Of a stretch of 64,000 nt of DNA, positions 8,864 through 18,114 are shown in pieces; position 1 is the first letter of the stretch, and every line of letters starts with the position of its first letter. Below the pieces are notes generated by a model. The model saw only the letters and a list, made by a program, of their open reading frames with translations. It did not search any database and was not told the origin of the DNA. The stretch covers positions 1 through 64,000 of the forward strand of contig NZ_FUXX01000002.1 in assembly GCF_900167015.1 (NCBI RefSeq), written 5' to 3'. Position numbers and translations under genes: made by a program. The stretch is from Succinivibrio dextrinosolvens DSM 3072 (lineage in GTDB: Bacteria; Pseudomonadota; Gammaproteobacteria; Enterobacterales; Succinivibrionaceae).

Positions 8864-9406
8864 ATGGACAAGAAAACCGTCGTTATCGTAGATCATCCAA
8901 ACTACAGTCAGTCGAATGTTAACCGAAGATTTTGTGATGAAATGCGAAAGTATCCGGATGATATTCTTATCCATAATATTCAGAGTGTTTATCCTACAGG
9001 CTTTATTGATGCCTCAAAGGAACACTGTGTTCTTGAGAATAACGGCACTATAGTTCTTCAGTTCCCTTTATACTGGTTTAACTGCCCTCCAAAGATGAAA
9101 GAATGGTTTGATAAGGTATTAACCTCAAACTGGGCCTTTAAAGAGGCTTATCATCTTGAGAACAAGAAGATAGGAATGTGCATTTCCTGCGGAAGTGAAG
9201 AGGCTGCTTATACAGCATCAGGAAGACATCATCGAAAGGTTGAGGATTATCTTTGCAATATCCTGCATGCTTTTGAGATGTGTCGTGTTGATTATATCGG
9301 CAGTTTCATTACTTATGGCATCAATGATACCGAGATTGTAACCGCCGACGTGATTGGTCAGAGAGCCAGAGAATATATCGAGTGGCTTAAATCCATCGCT
9401 TCTTAA
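8864..9406 (+). CDS. Flavodoxin-fold NAD(P)H oxidoreductase (KefF/MdaB-like)
   Basis: A 180-residue protein of the Flavodoxin_2 fold. The N-terminal strand KKTVVIVDHPNYSQSNVN supplies the phosphate-binding loop for FMN/FAD. The central QFPLYWFNCPPKMKEWFDKV block is the family hallmark (FPxYWxxxPxxLKxWxD). Such enzymes are two-electron quinone reductases, some of them ancillary to Kef potassium channels; no channel gene is present here, so a general quinone or xenobiotic reductase is more likely. I chose ATG 8864 over ATG 8852 because tggggca supplies an SD only for the former. It overlaps the 3' end of waaA by four bases. Confidence 0.82.
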   Translation: MDKKTVVIVDHPNYSQSNVNRRFCDEMRKYPDDILIHNIQSVYPTGFIDASKEHCVLENNGTIVLQFPLYWFNCPPKMKEWFDKVLTSNWAFKEAYHLENKKIGMCISCGSEEAAYTASGRHHRKVEDYLCNILHAFEMCRVDYIGSFITYGINDTEIVTADVIGQRAREYIEWLKSIAS

Positions 9407-10686
9407 TTCTTGAACAGCATCAGATCAAGCTGTTCAATAGTTCTGTTCAATGCTCCTTTGCCCTGCTGCTGTACATCCAGGGCCATTACACCTGTATTCT
9501 GAAGAAGAACTTTGTCGCTCAATAGTTTAACTATGTAAGCTGCAAGTTTCTCTTCATCCTCAGCAACAAAACATCCACCTGTGTCTAAAAGCTTTTCGAA
9601 CTGTTCCTCAAAGTTTCTGTAAATCGGTCCTGTTAGAAGAGGCAGGCTGAAATAGGCTGGCTCTAAAGGATTATGTCCGCCGATATCAACAAAGCTTCCT
9701 CCCATGAAGACAAGATCGCAAAGCCCAAAGTAGGTTTCAATCTCTCCCATGGTATCACCGACCATTACGTCTGCTTTGAACAGGGTAATACTCTTAAGCT
9801 CGCTCTTAAGTGAGAAGGAAATATTTTTTTCCTGAAGATAGGAGCAGACACTGTCGGTAACAGTCTGGTGTCTTGGTACAAAAACCATCTTAAGATCAGG
9901 TAGTTTCTTTTTAGCTTCAATGTAAGCATTAACAATGGCTTCTTCCTCGCCATCATGGATACTGATAGCACCGAACACATTGTTACTTAAGATCTGACGC
10001 TTAATCTTCTTGGAATCATCAAACATTTTCTCTCTTGGTTTTAGGTCATATTTGATGTTTCCTGTAACAACTGTATTTGCTGAAGGAACGCCGATTTTTT
10101 CAAATCTGCCCTTGTCTGCATAGGAGATACACATTACCTTGCTTAGCTTTGAACCGATAAGATCTCTTATGATATTTGGGAATTTAAGATATTTCTGACA
10201 GTTCTTTTCCTGCATTCTGGCATTGATAATCATAACCGGACATTTCCTTTTTGCAGCCGTATCCAGCATGTTTGGCCAGAGCTCAGTATCGATAATAATC
10301 AGAGCCTCAGGATTAAAATGCTTAAAGAATCGTGACACTGCCAGAGGACTGTCCAAAGGAGAAAACTTAACCAGTACGTTTTCAAGTGAAGATGCTGCCT
10401 TTGCACCAGTTGTTGTCATGGTTGTAATTACAATTCTGTCGTTTGGATGATTTCTTCTGAACTCGACAATGAATGGCTTGAGTGCGTTAATCTCTCCAAC
10501 AGAAGCACCATGAAACCAGATACAGCTTTTCTCTGTTTCCCTGTAATAACCGAGCAGTTCGAAAATTCTTCTGCCATAAGGGGGATCTCTTCGCTTTTTA
10601 TATGCCAGAAATGCTGCTCCCAGAGGTGCTATCAGCAGAGTAACAAATTTATACAGATAAAGGGCAAATCTAGATGTTAATTTCAT
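9403..10686 (-). CDS. waaA: Kdo (3-deoxy-D-manno-octulosonic acid) transferase
   Basis: A 427-residue GT30 enzyme that adds Kdo to lipid IVA. It has one N-terminal membrane segment (about residues 7-25), then the family motif IWFHGASVGEINALKP (residues 56-71) and the C-terminal donor-site block MGGSFVDIGGHNPLEPA near residue 330. Length matches WaaA/KdtA (425). With kdkA close by, it is probably monofunctional, making a single-Kdo core; this is inference from species that pair the two genes. No SD is evident before ATG 10686. Confidence 0.96.
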   Translation of the reverse strand: MKLTSRFALYLYKFVTLLIAPLGAAFLAYKKRRDPPYGRRIFELLGYYRETEKSCIWFHGASVGEINALKPFIVEFRRNHPNDRIVITTMTTTGAKAASSLENVLVKFSPLDSPLAVSRFFKHFNPEALIIIDTELWPNMLDTAAKRKCPVMIINARMQEKNCQKYLKFPNIIRDLIGSKLSKVMCISYADKGRFEKIGVPSANTVVTGNIKYDLKPREKMFDDSKKIKRQILSNNVFGAISIHDGEEEAIVNAYIEAKKKLPDLKMVFVPRHQTVTDSVCSYLQEKNISFSLKSELKSITLFKADVMVGDTMGEIETYFGLCDLVFMGGSFVDIGGHNPLEPAYFSLPLLTGPIYRNFEEQFEKLLDTGGCFVAEDEEKLAAYIVKLLSDKVLLQNTGVMALDVQQQGKGALNRTIEQLDLMLFKN

Positions 10687-10732
10687 ACAAGCAGTATCTT
10701 AGTGTTTTAATAAAAGCATTATCTATTTGTTT

Positions 10733-11779
10733 TTAAATTGAAACCAGCTGTTCGAGCTTATCTATCACCATCTGAGGGGTAAGCTTCTTCAGGCAGGCGT
10801 AAGTTTCAAACTTACATGTTCTCTTAAAGCAAGGATGGCATGGTTCATCTGACTCCACACAAATAGCCTTGTCAGACAGTGGAGGGGTGTAATTTGTTGA
10901 AGTTGAACCGAAAATACATACCTGTGGAATATCTGCAGCCGCAACAGTGTGCATCAGACCTGAGTCGTTACATACTGCAGCAGTTGAGCTTCCAACGATA
11001 TCAAGTGCCTCTGTAAGGTTGGTTTTTCCTGCTATATCTGTAAAGAATGGCTTAGTCTCTTCTGACAGATTCTCATAGATCTTAGCTACAGTAGGGATGT
11101 CTTTTTTAGAGCCAATACCGATTACTCTGCCACCTTTTCTGATCCACCACATTGATATTTCAGCAAAATATTCAACAGGCCATAGCTTTGATGGTCCGTA
11201 GTTGGCACCGCAGCCTAAAATCAGGTTCTTCTTTGAAAAATCAAGGCCAAGCTCTGCCGCTCTTTTCTCATCAAGGGCACGTGTTTCCAGCTTAGGATAG
11301 TCAAATGCAGGTAAATCTTTTGCTGTCTTTACTGTATTTTTATCAAAGGCTAGTGCAACATAACGCTGAACCATCAGTGGAAAATCATGCTTGTTGCAAC
11401 GCATGTTGTTGATAAGAATATATCTTGATTCTCCCTTAAATCCTCGTCTGTCAGGAATCTTGGCAAAGAAACCTACGAAGGCAGACTTAAGCGAGTTTGG
11501 AAGGATAAAAACTGAATCGTAGTGAGTATCACGGAACTTTTTACCTTCAGCATATCTCTGTTTGAGATTGAATGCTCCATGTTCAAATGGATTTATAAAC
11601 TTGTCTGACAGCTCTGGCATTCTGTCCAGTATAGGCATAGTGTAGGCCGGAGCATAGATATCAATGGTACACTCAGGATCCTGCTGTTTTAGAACTTTAT
11701 ATAGGCTCTGAGACATAATCAGATCTCCAAGCCATGAAGGTGAAATAATTAGATATTTTTTGTGGGTATTTAAAGTCAT
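10733..11779 (-). CDS. waaF: LPS heptosyltransferase II
   Basis: A 348-residue GT9 enzyme that adds the second heptose to the inner core. It begins with IISPSWLGDLIMSQSLYK and contains CNDSGLMHTVAAADIPQVCI and FGSTSTNYTPPLSDKA. The cysteine-rich end (CHPCFKRTCKFETYACL) is characteristic of WaaF. Length equals E. coli WaaF (348). It lies just upstream of waaA on the same strand and divergent from hldD, which makes its donor sugar. Confidence 0.94.
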   Translation of the reverse strand: MTLNTHKKYLIISPSWLGDLIMSQSLYKVLKQQDPECTIDIYAPAYTMPILDRMPELSDKFINPFEHGAFNLKQRYAEGKKFRDTHYDSVFILPNSLKSAFVGFFAKIPDRRGFKGESRYILINNMRCNKHDFPLMVQRYVALAFDKNTVKTAKDLPAFDYPKLETRALDEKRAAELGLDFSKKNLILGCGANYGPSKLWPVEYFAEISMWWIRKGGRVIGIGSKKDIPTVAKIYENLSEETKPFFTDIAGKTNLTEALDIVGSSTAAVCNDSGLMHTVAAADIPQVCIFGSTSTNYTPPLSDKAICVESDEPCHPCFKRTCKFETYACLKKLTPQMVIDKLEQLVSI

Positions 11780-12030
11780 AATTCGCTTTATTTACTGCTT
11801 AACTATATGTTTCTTAAGCAATATATATCCTATAACTGGTGGCCTTTTTCACGCTGGGGCAAGTCCAGGCAAAAATAAAAAAATTGTATAAGGAGAGAAA
11901 GTCTGTTTCCGCTCTTCCCTTTCTATTGTAGCCTATGTTTGTCATTTAAATCAGGATTTTTCAGTGTGTACATGCTATGTTTGTCTTTTATTAATTAAAT
12001 TGAACAATGTGTTTTCTATCTTTGTTGCTT

Positions 12031-12036
12031 TATAAT
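12031..12036 (+). promoter_or_regulatory. Probable -10 box for hldD-glpG
   Basis: TATAAT at 12031-12036 lies 31 bases before the hldD start, in the 288-base divergent gap with waaF. No good -35 is found at 17 bases, so an activator or an upstream element may be needed. The rest of the gap is AT-rich apart from a GC-richer hairpin-prone patch at about 11850-11870. Confidence 0.4.
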
Positions 12037-12067
12037 GTCTGTATCTATTAAGTTTTAAGGAATTATT

Positions 12068-13030
12068 ATGATTATCGTAACTGGTGGATGCGGCTTTATT
12101 GGCTCAAATATCGTAAAACATTTAAATGATCGTGGTATCAAGGATATTCTGGTTGTTGATAACTTAACAAACGGCCATAAGTTCATGAATCTTACCGATC
12201 TTGATATTGCTGACTACATGGATAAAGAAGACTTCATGAAGTTGGTTTTAGATGAGAAGGCATTTGATTCCAAATACGGATGCAAGAACATTCAGGCTAT
12301 CTTCCATGAAGGTGCATGTTCTGCTACCACTGAGTGGAACGGCAAGTACATAATGAAGAATAACTATGAGTACACTGTAAACCTGTTTGAGTTTGCAACT
12401 GCTCATAGAATTCCTTTCTTCTTTGCATCATCTGCATCAACATACGGTGACGGAAATGTCTTTGTTGAGGACAGAAGCAATGAAGGTCCTCTGAATGTAT
12501 ACGGCTATTCTAAGTTCCTGTTTGATGAATATGTAAGAGCAAGACTTCCAAAGATTAACTCACAGGTTGTTGGTCTTCGTTACTTCAACGTATACGGTCC
12601 ACGTGAAAGCCACAAGGGTTCAATGGCATCTGTAGCCTTCCATCTGAACAATCAGATGCTTGCTGGTGAGAATCCAAAGCTGTTTGAAGGTATTGACGGT
12701 TATGAGAATGGCGGTCAGTTACGTGATTTCGTTTATGTTGGTGACGTAGCTGAAGTTAATCTGTGGTTCTTTGAGCACAAAGGTCCATCAGGAATCTATA
12801 ACTGCGGTACCGGCAGAGCTGAGCCTTTCCTGAATATTGCCAAGGCTGTTATCAAGCACCATGGTCACGGTGAAGTTGAATTCATTCCTTTCCCAGAGCA
12901 TCTGAAGGGACACTATCAGAGCTTTACTCAGGCTGATTTAACCAAGTTGCGTAATGCTGGCTGTGATATTGAGTTCAAGACTGTTGCCCAGGGTGTAGCT
13001 GAGTACCTGAAATGGCTGAATTCGAAATAG
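12068..13030 (+). CDS. hldD: ADP-L-glycero-D-manno-heptose 6-epimerase
   Basis: A 320-residue extended SDR enzyme that makes the ADP-heptose used by the two heptosyltransferases in this block. It has the NAD motif GGCGFIGSN (residues 6-14), the SSASTYGDG block near residue 121 and the catalytic YGYSK (Tyr/Lys) near residue 145. Length is close to E. coli HldD (310). The SD is AGGA before ATG 12068. The rhomboid gene begins 19 bases inside its 3' end, so the two are translationally coupled. Confidence 0.96.
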   Translation: MIIVTGGCGFIGSNIVKHLNDRGIKDILVVDNLTNGHKFMNLTDLDIADYMDKEDFMKLVLDEKAFDSKYGCKNIQAIFHEGACSATTEWNGKYIMKNNYEYTVNLFEFATAHRIPFFFASSASTYGDGNVFVEDRSNEGPLNVYGYSKFLFDEYVRARLPKINSQVVGLRYFNVYGPRESHKGSMASVAFHLNNQMLAGENPKLFEGIDGYENGGQLRDFVYVGDVAEVNLWFFEHKGPSGIYNCGTGRAEPFLNIAKAVIKHHGHGEVEFIPFPEHLKGHYQSFTQADLTKLRNAGCDIEFKTVAQGVAEYLKWLNSK

Positions 13031-13878
13031 TTGACGATTTTACCTATGAAGTCTGCCTTCTTCCAAGGGAGAAGGCTTTAGGCTTTGTAGACCATTTAAA
13101 TTCCATTGGTATCAAAGCTAAACTCAAGGAAAGCTACTCTGGTCATTATGGTGTGTTTGTAACCAACGAACTTGATATGGCCAGGGCTAAGAGAGAGGTT
13201 TTAAGATTCGCTGGCTCTCCTTTTGACAGTTCATTTACCAAAGCCTCATGGGAGAAGGGTAAAACTGTCAGAAATGTAAAGGAGATTAAATCTTCTCTGT
13301 ACCTTCCAATGTCTTTTGACATTACCTCTCTGACTACCATAGTTGAGCTTATCTGTATTGCTCTGTACGCAGTTTCTCTGTTTAACGAGGACTGGGTAAT
13401 TCAGACCTTTGCTCTGTCCAGACAGGAAGTATTCAGTTCTATTACTGATTATTACCGTCTTTTGACTCCAGCCTTCGTTCATTTTGGCTTTATGCACATT
13501 GCCTTTAATCTGGTGATGTTTGAGGCGTTAGGACGTCCGATAGAGAAAACTTTTGGTAAGAGCAAACTTTTCTCTCTGATAATCAGTATTGCCCTGCTTT
13601 CAAATGTCCTTCAGTACTGTTTTATGACTGATAATTATGGATATTTTGGTGGACTGTCAGGAGTTGTTTACGGAATTATAGGATACTGTGGCGTACTGTC
13701 TAAAAGAGAGGATCTCCCTGAATCTTTCATGATCCCAAGAGGACTCTTAACCGTAAGTATCGTCTTTATTCTTTTAGGTTTCCTTTTCAGCGGAATTGCT
13801 AATCTGTGTCACCTTTGCGGTGTTGTGATTGGTATTCTCTGGGGCTTTTACGACCTTAAAAAGAAGAACCTTTTCTAG
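13012..13878 (+). CDS. glpG: Rhomboid intramembrane serine protease GlpG
   Basis: A 288-residue protein with a cytoplasmic N-terminal domain (about residues 1-95) and six membrane helices. The rhomboid residues are all visible: the HxxxxHxxxN motif (His157, His162, Asn166), nucleophile Ser216 in GGLSGVVYG and general-base His267 in the last helix. Spacing agrees with E. coli GlpG (Ser201/His254). It cleaves transmembrane helices at the inner membrane. In enterobacteria it is linked to glp genes; here it overlaps hldD by 19 bases, which suggests co-expression with envelope synthesis. Confidence 0.93.
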   Translation: MAEFEIVDDFTYEVCLLPREKALGFVDHLNSIGIKAKLKESYSGHYGVFVTNELDMARAKREVLRFAGSPFDSSFTKASWEKGKTVRNVKEIKSSLYLPMSFDITSLTTIVELICIALYAVSLFNEDWVIQTFALSRQEVFSSITDYYRLLTPAFVHFGFMHIAFNLVMFEALGRPIEKTFGKSKLFSLIISIALLSNVLQYCFMTDNYGYFGGLSGVVYGIIGYCGVLSKREDLPESFMIPRGLLTVSIVFILLGFLFSGIANLCHLCGVVIGILWGFYDLKKKNLF

Positions 13879-14017
13879 CTATTTATTCTTATGGTTTTCC
13901 TGTAAAAAGGAAAGCCATCTGTTGTTTCTCTTTCCTTTACAGACAAGGATCTGCCAACTATATTTTGGGTAACTGTAAGTGATAATCAGCTTATACATTT
14001 CGGTGGAGCAGATTATT

Positions 14018-15124
14018 ATGGGAAGGACTGTTCTAAAACACTCCCTATTGGCCTTGATTACTGGCACTGTCTGTTTATCTGTAGAGGCTGCAACTGTCTA
14101 TAACAGTCATGGAGCTTCTCTAGGTATCAATGGCCGTGTTCAGTCTGTATTCTATAGCAACAACTACAATTTGGCTGGTGATCATGACTCATCCTTACAT
14201 AATTCATCCCGCTTTGGTTTAAGAGGAAAAGTCCGAGTTAACAAATGGATATCTGCTTTTGCCTTTGCTCAGTGGGATATGAACAGTAGAGACAATAGTT
14301 CTGGCCCAAAAGCGCGTGAGCAGTATGTCGGGGCAGATTTTAACGGGGTCGGAGTCCTGTCTGCCGGAAAATTCAGAGATGCTTCATATTATGCTGAAAG
14401 CGTAACAGATAATTATGAACAGGCTTCAGGTACTGTACAGGGGCACTTCAATCATTCTCGCAGACCAGGACAGATTATGTATACCTATGACAACTATGGT
14501 TTCCATGGTCAGTTAGGAATACAGACAGCGCAGGAACATGTAGCTGTTCTAAAGAACAAGTTTCATAATCTGGGCGGCAGGTATAAAGACAGCTGGGATA
14601 TAGACTCTGGCTTCAGTACCGCTTTAGGTTATACCTTTGATGATGTCGGGGCCGTTCCTCTGTCAGTGCGTTCAGGGTACAGTTATCTTAAAGGGCAGAC
14701 CGGCAGTGATATTCATAAAAGAGCTTTCACAAACTTTAAACATTTGGCATTAGGCTTATCCTGGGGTAATTTAAACTCAGGCTTTTACACTGCTGCTTTA
14801 TTCGAATACAGCAGGATTAACTTTAAAGCTGGTGACTATCTGAAGATTAAAGGCTTTGAGATATCCTGCGGTTATGCCTTTAATAGCGGTATATCTGTCC
14901 TTACTGGATTTGAAAGTGTAAGGTTTGAAGATGAGAATGCAGAAACCAATACTATTAGGAGAATACCTCTGCTTGTAAAGTACAAGCTTAATCCAAATTT
15001 CAGTATCTGGTCTGAGGCCGGATTCAATGCTGGCTCTGATCACGAGTCTGCTTTTGGCGCAACGAATTACTCAAAGAGGAGCGACAGGAGTGTTTTTTCT
15101 GTTGGTGCCAGATACACTTTCTAG
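14018..15124 (+). CDS. Outer-membrane porin (general Gram-negative porin type)
   Basis: A 368-residue beta-barrel protein. The signal peptide (MGRTVLKHSLLALITGTVCL...EAA, about 25 residues) is followed by amphipathic strands beginning SLGINGRVQSVFYSN. The chain ends in VGARYTF, with the C-terminal Phe needed for BAM insertion. Length is typical of a trimeric 16-strand porin. ATG 14018 is preferred over an in-frame ATG at 13979, because the SD GGTGGAG sits 9 bases before it and the signal peptide starts there. It probably mediates diffusion of small solutes; specificity is unknown. Confidence 0.82.
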   Translation: MGRTVLKHSLLALITGTVCLSVEAATVYNSHGASLGINGRVQSVFYSNNYNLAGDHDSSLHNSSRFGLRGKVRVNKWISAFAFAQWDMNSRDNSSGPKAREQYVGADFNGVGVLSAGKFRDASYYAESVTDNYEQASGTVQGHFNHSRRPGQIMYTYDNYGFHGQLGIQTAQEHVAVLKNKFHNLGGRYKDSWDIDSGFSTALGYTFDDVGAVPLSVRSGYSYLKGQTGSDIHKRAFTNFKHLALGLSWGNLNSGFYTAALFEYSRINFKAGDYLKIKGFEISCGYAFNSGISVLTGFESVRFEDENAETNTIRRIPLLVKYKLNPNFSIWSEAGFNAGSDHESAFGATNYSKRSDRSVFSVGARYTF

Positions 15125-15158
15125 CCTGATAGTAAGGAAATTTATTCAGGATAAATAA

Positions 15159-15187
15159 AACCCCAGTAAGTACAGCTTACTAGGGTT
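15159..15187 (-). terminator. Terminator of gpmI
   Basis: A 12-base stem with one mismatch (15159-15170 with 15176-15187) has a 5-base loop. On the minus strand it is followed by TTTTATTTAT, a reasonable U-rich tail, about 36 bases after the gpmI stop. The porin gene converges from the other side and may use the same hairpin. Confidence 0.7.
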
Positions 15188-15223
15188 AGGGCACAAGCCC
15201 ATAATTCTCAGAATAACCTTGGA

Positions 15224-16762
15224 TTATTCTTCTTCTAGTTTAACGATTGACTTACCGGTCATCTCTGCTGGAATTTCCATTCCCTTCAGATATAGCATGG
15301 TAGGTGCGATGTCAGATAGTCTGCCGTCCTTACGCATGGTTGCCTTTCTGCCGTAGTAAATGAATGGAACTGGCAGATTGGTATGAGCTGTGTAAGGAAT
15401 GTTCTTCTCAAGATCTTTCATTCTCTCACAGTTACCGTGGTCTGCAGTGATTAAGCACTCACCGCCAACCTTCTTTAATGACTCGATAACACGACCGATG
15501 CAGCTGTCAACAGCCTCAACTGCCTTAACAGCAGCCTCGAATACGCCAGTGTGACCAACCATATCACCGTTAGGGTAGTTACAGATGATCATGTCGTACT
15601 TGCCAGACTCGATAGCTGCACATAGCTTGTCGGTTAGTTCCTTTGAGCTCATCTCTGGCTGTAAGTCATAAGTAGCAACCTTAGGGCTCTGGATCAGAAT
15701 TCTGTCTTCGCCTGGGAATACAGTCTCAACACCACCATTGAAGAAGAAGGTTACGTGTGCATACTTCTCAGTCTCAGAAATACGTAGCTGAGTCATACCC
15801 TTCTTAGATAGCCACTCGCCTAAGGTGTTGGTTAAATCTGCTGGTGGGAATGCACATGCAGTCTTGATGTCTGCTGCGTACTGGGTAAGCATTACGAAGC
15901 TTGCCAGTTTAGGAGTAACTTCACGCTTGAAACCGTCGAAGTCAGCGTTAACAAATGAACGGGTAATCTGACGAGCGCGGTCTGCACGGAAGTTCATGAA
16001 AATCAGTGAATCGCCGTCGGTTAGAGGAGCCTTGTCGCCGATTACTGATGCTTTGATGAACTCATCGTTCTCGTCACGATCATAAGCAGCCTGAATTGCA
16101 GCTTCAGCTGAATCGAAAGCACCGAACTCGCTCTTGCCCTGGGTTAGCAGATCATATGCCTGCTGTACACGATCCCAGCGGTTGTCTCTATCCATTGCAT
16201 AGTAACGGCCAACGATTGTTGCAACCTTACCTACACCAACTTCCTTGAATGTATTCTCGATAACCTTTACGTACTCTAAAGCTGAACGTGGAGCAACGTC
16301 ACGTCCGTCAGTGAATGCGTGGAAGTAGATCTTCTTGGCGCCACGCTTTGCTGCTAACTTGATCATAGCAACAATGTGGTCCTGATGAGAGTGAACACCA
16401 CCTGGTGACATCAGACCCATGATGTGAACAGCTTTGTCAGCCTTAACTGCTGCATCAACTGCTTCGCAAAGTGTCTTGTTCTCAAAAAAATCACCATCAG
16501 CAATAGCCTTACCGATTCTGGTTAATTCCTGATAAACGATACGACCTGCACCGATGTTGGTATGACCAACTTCAGAGTTACCCATCTGACCGTCAGGTAG
16601 ACCTACATCGATACCTGAAGCCTGAATGTCAGTATTTGCATAGTTAGCAACCAGGCTGTCTAGAACTGGAGTCTTACCTGCTTCAACTGCGTTAAACTCT
16701 TTAACTGGATTATCTCCCCAACCATCCATGATAATCAGGGCAAGTGGTTTCTTGTTTGCCAT
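15224..16762 (-). CDS. gpmI: 2,3-bisphosphoglycerate-independent phosphoglycerate mutase
   Basis: A 512-residue Mn-dependent glycolytic enzyme that interconverts 3- and 2-phosphoglycerate. It has the alkaline-phosphatase-superfamily metal motif IIMDGWGDN (Asp13) and the phosphoserine site [10 protein letters not shown] (Ser63). The C-terminal metal site is TADHGNCE. Length matches the family (about 510). It is a single-gene unit with its own terminator. Codon choice is biased towards that of highly expressed genes. Confidence 0.97.
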   Translation of the reverse strand: MANKKPLALIIMDGWGDNPVKEFNAVEAGKTPVLDSLVANYANTDIQASGIDVGLPDGQMGNSEVGHTNIGAGRIVYQELTRIGKAIADGDFFENKTLCEAVDAAVKADKAVHIMGLMSPGGVHSHQDHIVAMIKLAAKRGAKKIYFHAFTDGRDVAPRSALEYVKVIENTFKEVGVGKVATIVGRYYAMDRDNRWDRVQQAYDLLTQGKSEFGAFDSAEAAIQAAYDRDENDEFIKASVIGDKAPLTDGDSLIFMNFRADRARQITRSFVNADFDGFKREVTPKLASFVMLTQYAADIKTACAFPPADLTNTLGEWLSKKGMTQLRISETEKYAHVTFFFNGGVETVFPGEDRILIQSPKVATYDLQPEMSSKELTDKLCAAIESGKYDMIICNYPNGDMVGHTGVFEAAVKAVEAVDSCIGRVIESLKKVGGECLITADHGNCERMKDLEKNIPYTAHTNLPVPFIYYGRKATMRKDGRLSDIAPTMLYLKGMEIPAEMTGKSIVKLEEE

Positions 16763-17125
16763 ACTTTACTTCTCTTTTTAAAAATAATCATGTTCTGCTG
16801 GAACAGCCAAACACGACAGGTTATAAAACTTATGCTATTTTAGCGTGTTTTAGTGAATTTTTAACGTCTTTTATATAAATATTCTCATTAATTGAAAATT
16901 AAGCGCAAAAATTAAAGAAAAGTCTTAATAATTAGTAAGTTAAATTATGTAATTAATATGATGCATAGATGTTTTTTCGCATAATAAAAAAACAAATGTG
17001 TTTAAAAGAGTAAACGACCTGATTGTCAGCGGTTCTAAATGTGATTAAGGTGTTTTTTGCGTCCGTTTAAATATGGTAAAATCGGGAATTAAATTTTTTT
17101 ATTAACCAAAAAAAGAGGTGTTGTT
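16763..17125. other. Divergent intergenic region gpmI / yibN
   Basis: This 363-base stretch is very AT-rich and must hold the promoters of gpmI (minus) and the yibN-secB-gpsA unit (plus). A TAAAAT at 17077-17082 is a possible -10 for the plus direction, and AGAGGTG (17114-17120) is the SD for GTG 17126. No gene or repeat was recognised. Confidence 0.4.
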
Positions 17126-17590
17126 GTGGGAGATTTTTTCTCATCTGTTGATTTTCAGGAACTTTTAGCTTTCGCCGAGCGTCACACCTTGATGGTTTTT
17201 GTATTTATCGCTGTTTTGGCAGGATTAATCTATACTCAGGTTCGCATCATGCTTGCAAACATCAAGAAGTTAAATTCAAATGTTGCAACTGCGATGATTA
17301 ATCATGAGAACGGTGTTTATGTTGATGTAAGACCTGCAAGTCTGTTTACAAAAGGTCACATCGCAGGCGCAGTTAACATTGTGCTTGTTGACATCAAACA
17401 GGGTAAATTAAACCGTATTGAAAGCTATAAGGACAAGCCTGTAATTCTTGTTGGAAAAGACAAGATGGATTCAGACTGTTTCAATGCAGCTGTTTCATTA
17501 AAGAAGCAGGGATATACCAAGGTTTATTCATTAGAGGGTGGTATTGCTCAGTGGGCAATGGACAACCTTCCATTATCAACTAAAAACTAA
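17126..17590 (+). CDS. yibN: Membrane-anchored rhodanese-like protein (YibN type)
   Basis: A 154-residue protein with one N-terminal membrane segment (about residues 20-38) and a rhodanese-like domain (NGVYVDVRPASLFTKGHIAGA near residue 60; GGIAQWAMDNLPL at the end). The loop where active rhodaneses carry the catalytic Cys reads ILVGKDKMDSD, with no Cys at that position, so sulfurtransferase activity is doubtful. It lies upstream of secB-gpsA, as in E. coli, though the grxC gene found there is absent. The start is GTG 17126 with the SD AGAGGTG. Confidence 0.85.
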   Translation: MGDFFSSVDFQELLAFAERHTLMVFVFIAVLAGLIYTQVRIMLANIKKLNSNVATAMINHENGVYVDVRPASLFTKGHIAGAVNIVLVDIKQGKLNRIESYKDKPVILVGKDKMDSDCFNAAVSLKKQGYTKVYSLEGGIAQWAMDNLPLSTKN

Positions 17591-17614
17591 TAACTAATTC
17601 ATAAGGAAATAAAA

Positions 17615-18112
17615 ATGTCAGATAACGCTACTTCACAGCAGAATCAGCCAGCTTTTGATATTCTGCGTCTATATTCAAAGGACTGCTCTTTAGAGACTCC
17701 TAATATTCCTCAGATCTTCTCAAAAGAGTGGAAGCCAGAGATTAAGATTGATTTTGAAGCTAAGCCTCTTAAACTGAATGACGAAACCTACGAGGTTGAT
17801 TTAAGAGTAACAGCTACCTGCAAGATTGGTGAAGATGTTGCTTTTATCTGTGAAGTTCATCAGGCAGGTTTATTCCTGATCAAGAATGTTGACGAGGCTA
17901 CCTTAGATTATCTTCTAAGCGGTGTTGCTCCAAATATCCTGTTCCCATATGCTCGTGAGCATATTTCTACACTGGTAAACAAGGCAACCTTCCCTCCACT
18001 AACTCTACGTCCAATTAACTTTGAGGCTATGTACCGTTCACGTCAGCAGGAAGCTGCTGCAAAGTCAGACGTAGCTAATGGTGCTGATTCAGAACAGGCT
18101 CCTCAAGCTTAA
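17615..18112 (+). CDS. secB: Protein-export chaperone SecB
   Basis: A 165-residue cytosolic chaperone that holds preproteins unfolded and hands them to SecA. It has the family features FDILRLYSKDCSLETPN near the N-terminus and PNILFPYAREHISTLVN followed by FPPLTLRPINFEA near the C-terminus. The last 20 residues are a low-complexity tail. Length is slightly above E. coli SecB (155). It sits between yibN and gpsA, the conserved gammaproteobacterial order. The SD is AAGGAA. Confidence 0.97.
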   Translation: MSDNATSQQNQPAFDILRLYSKDCSLETPNIPQIFSKEWKPEIKIDFEAKPLKLNDETYEVDLRVTATCKIGEDVAFICEVHQAGLFLIKNVDEATLDYLLSGVAPNILFPYAREHISTLVNKATFPPLTLRPINFEAMYRSRQQEAAAKSDVANGADSEQAPQA

Positions 18113-18114
18113 CT

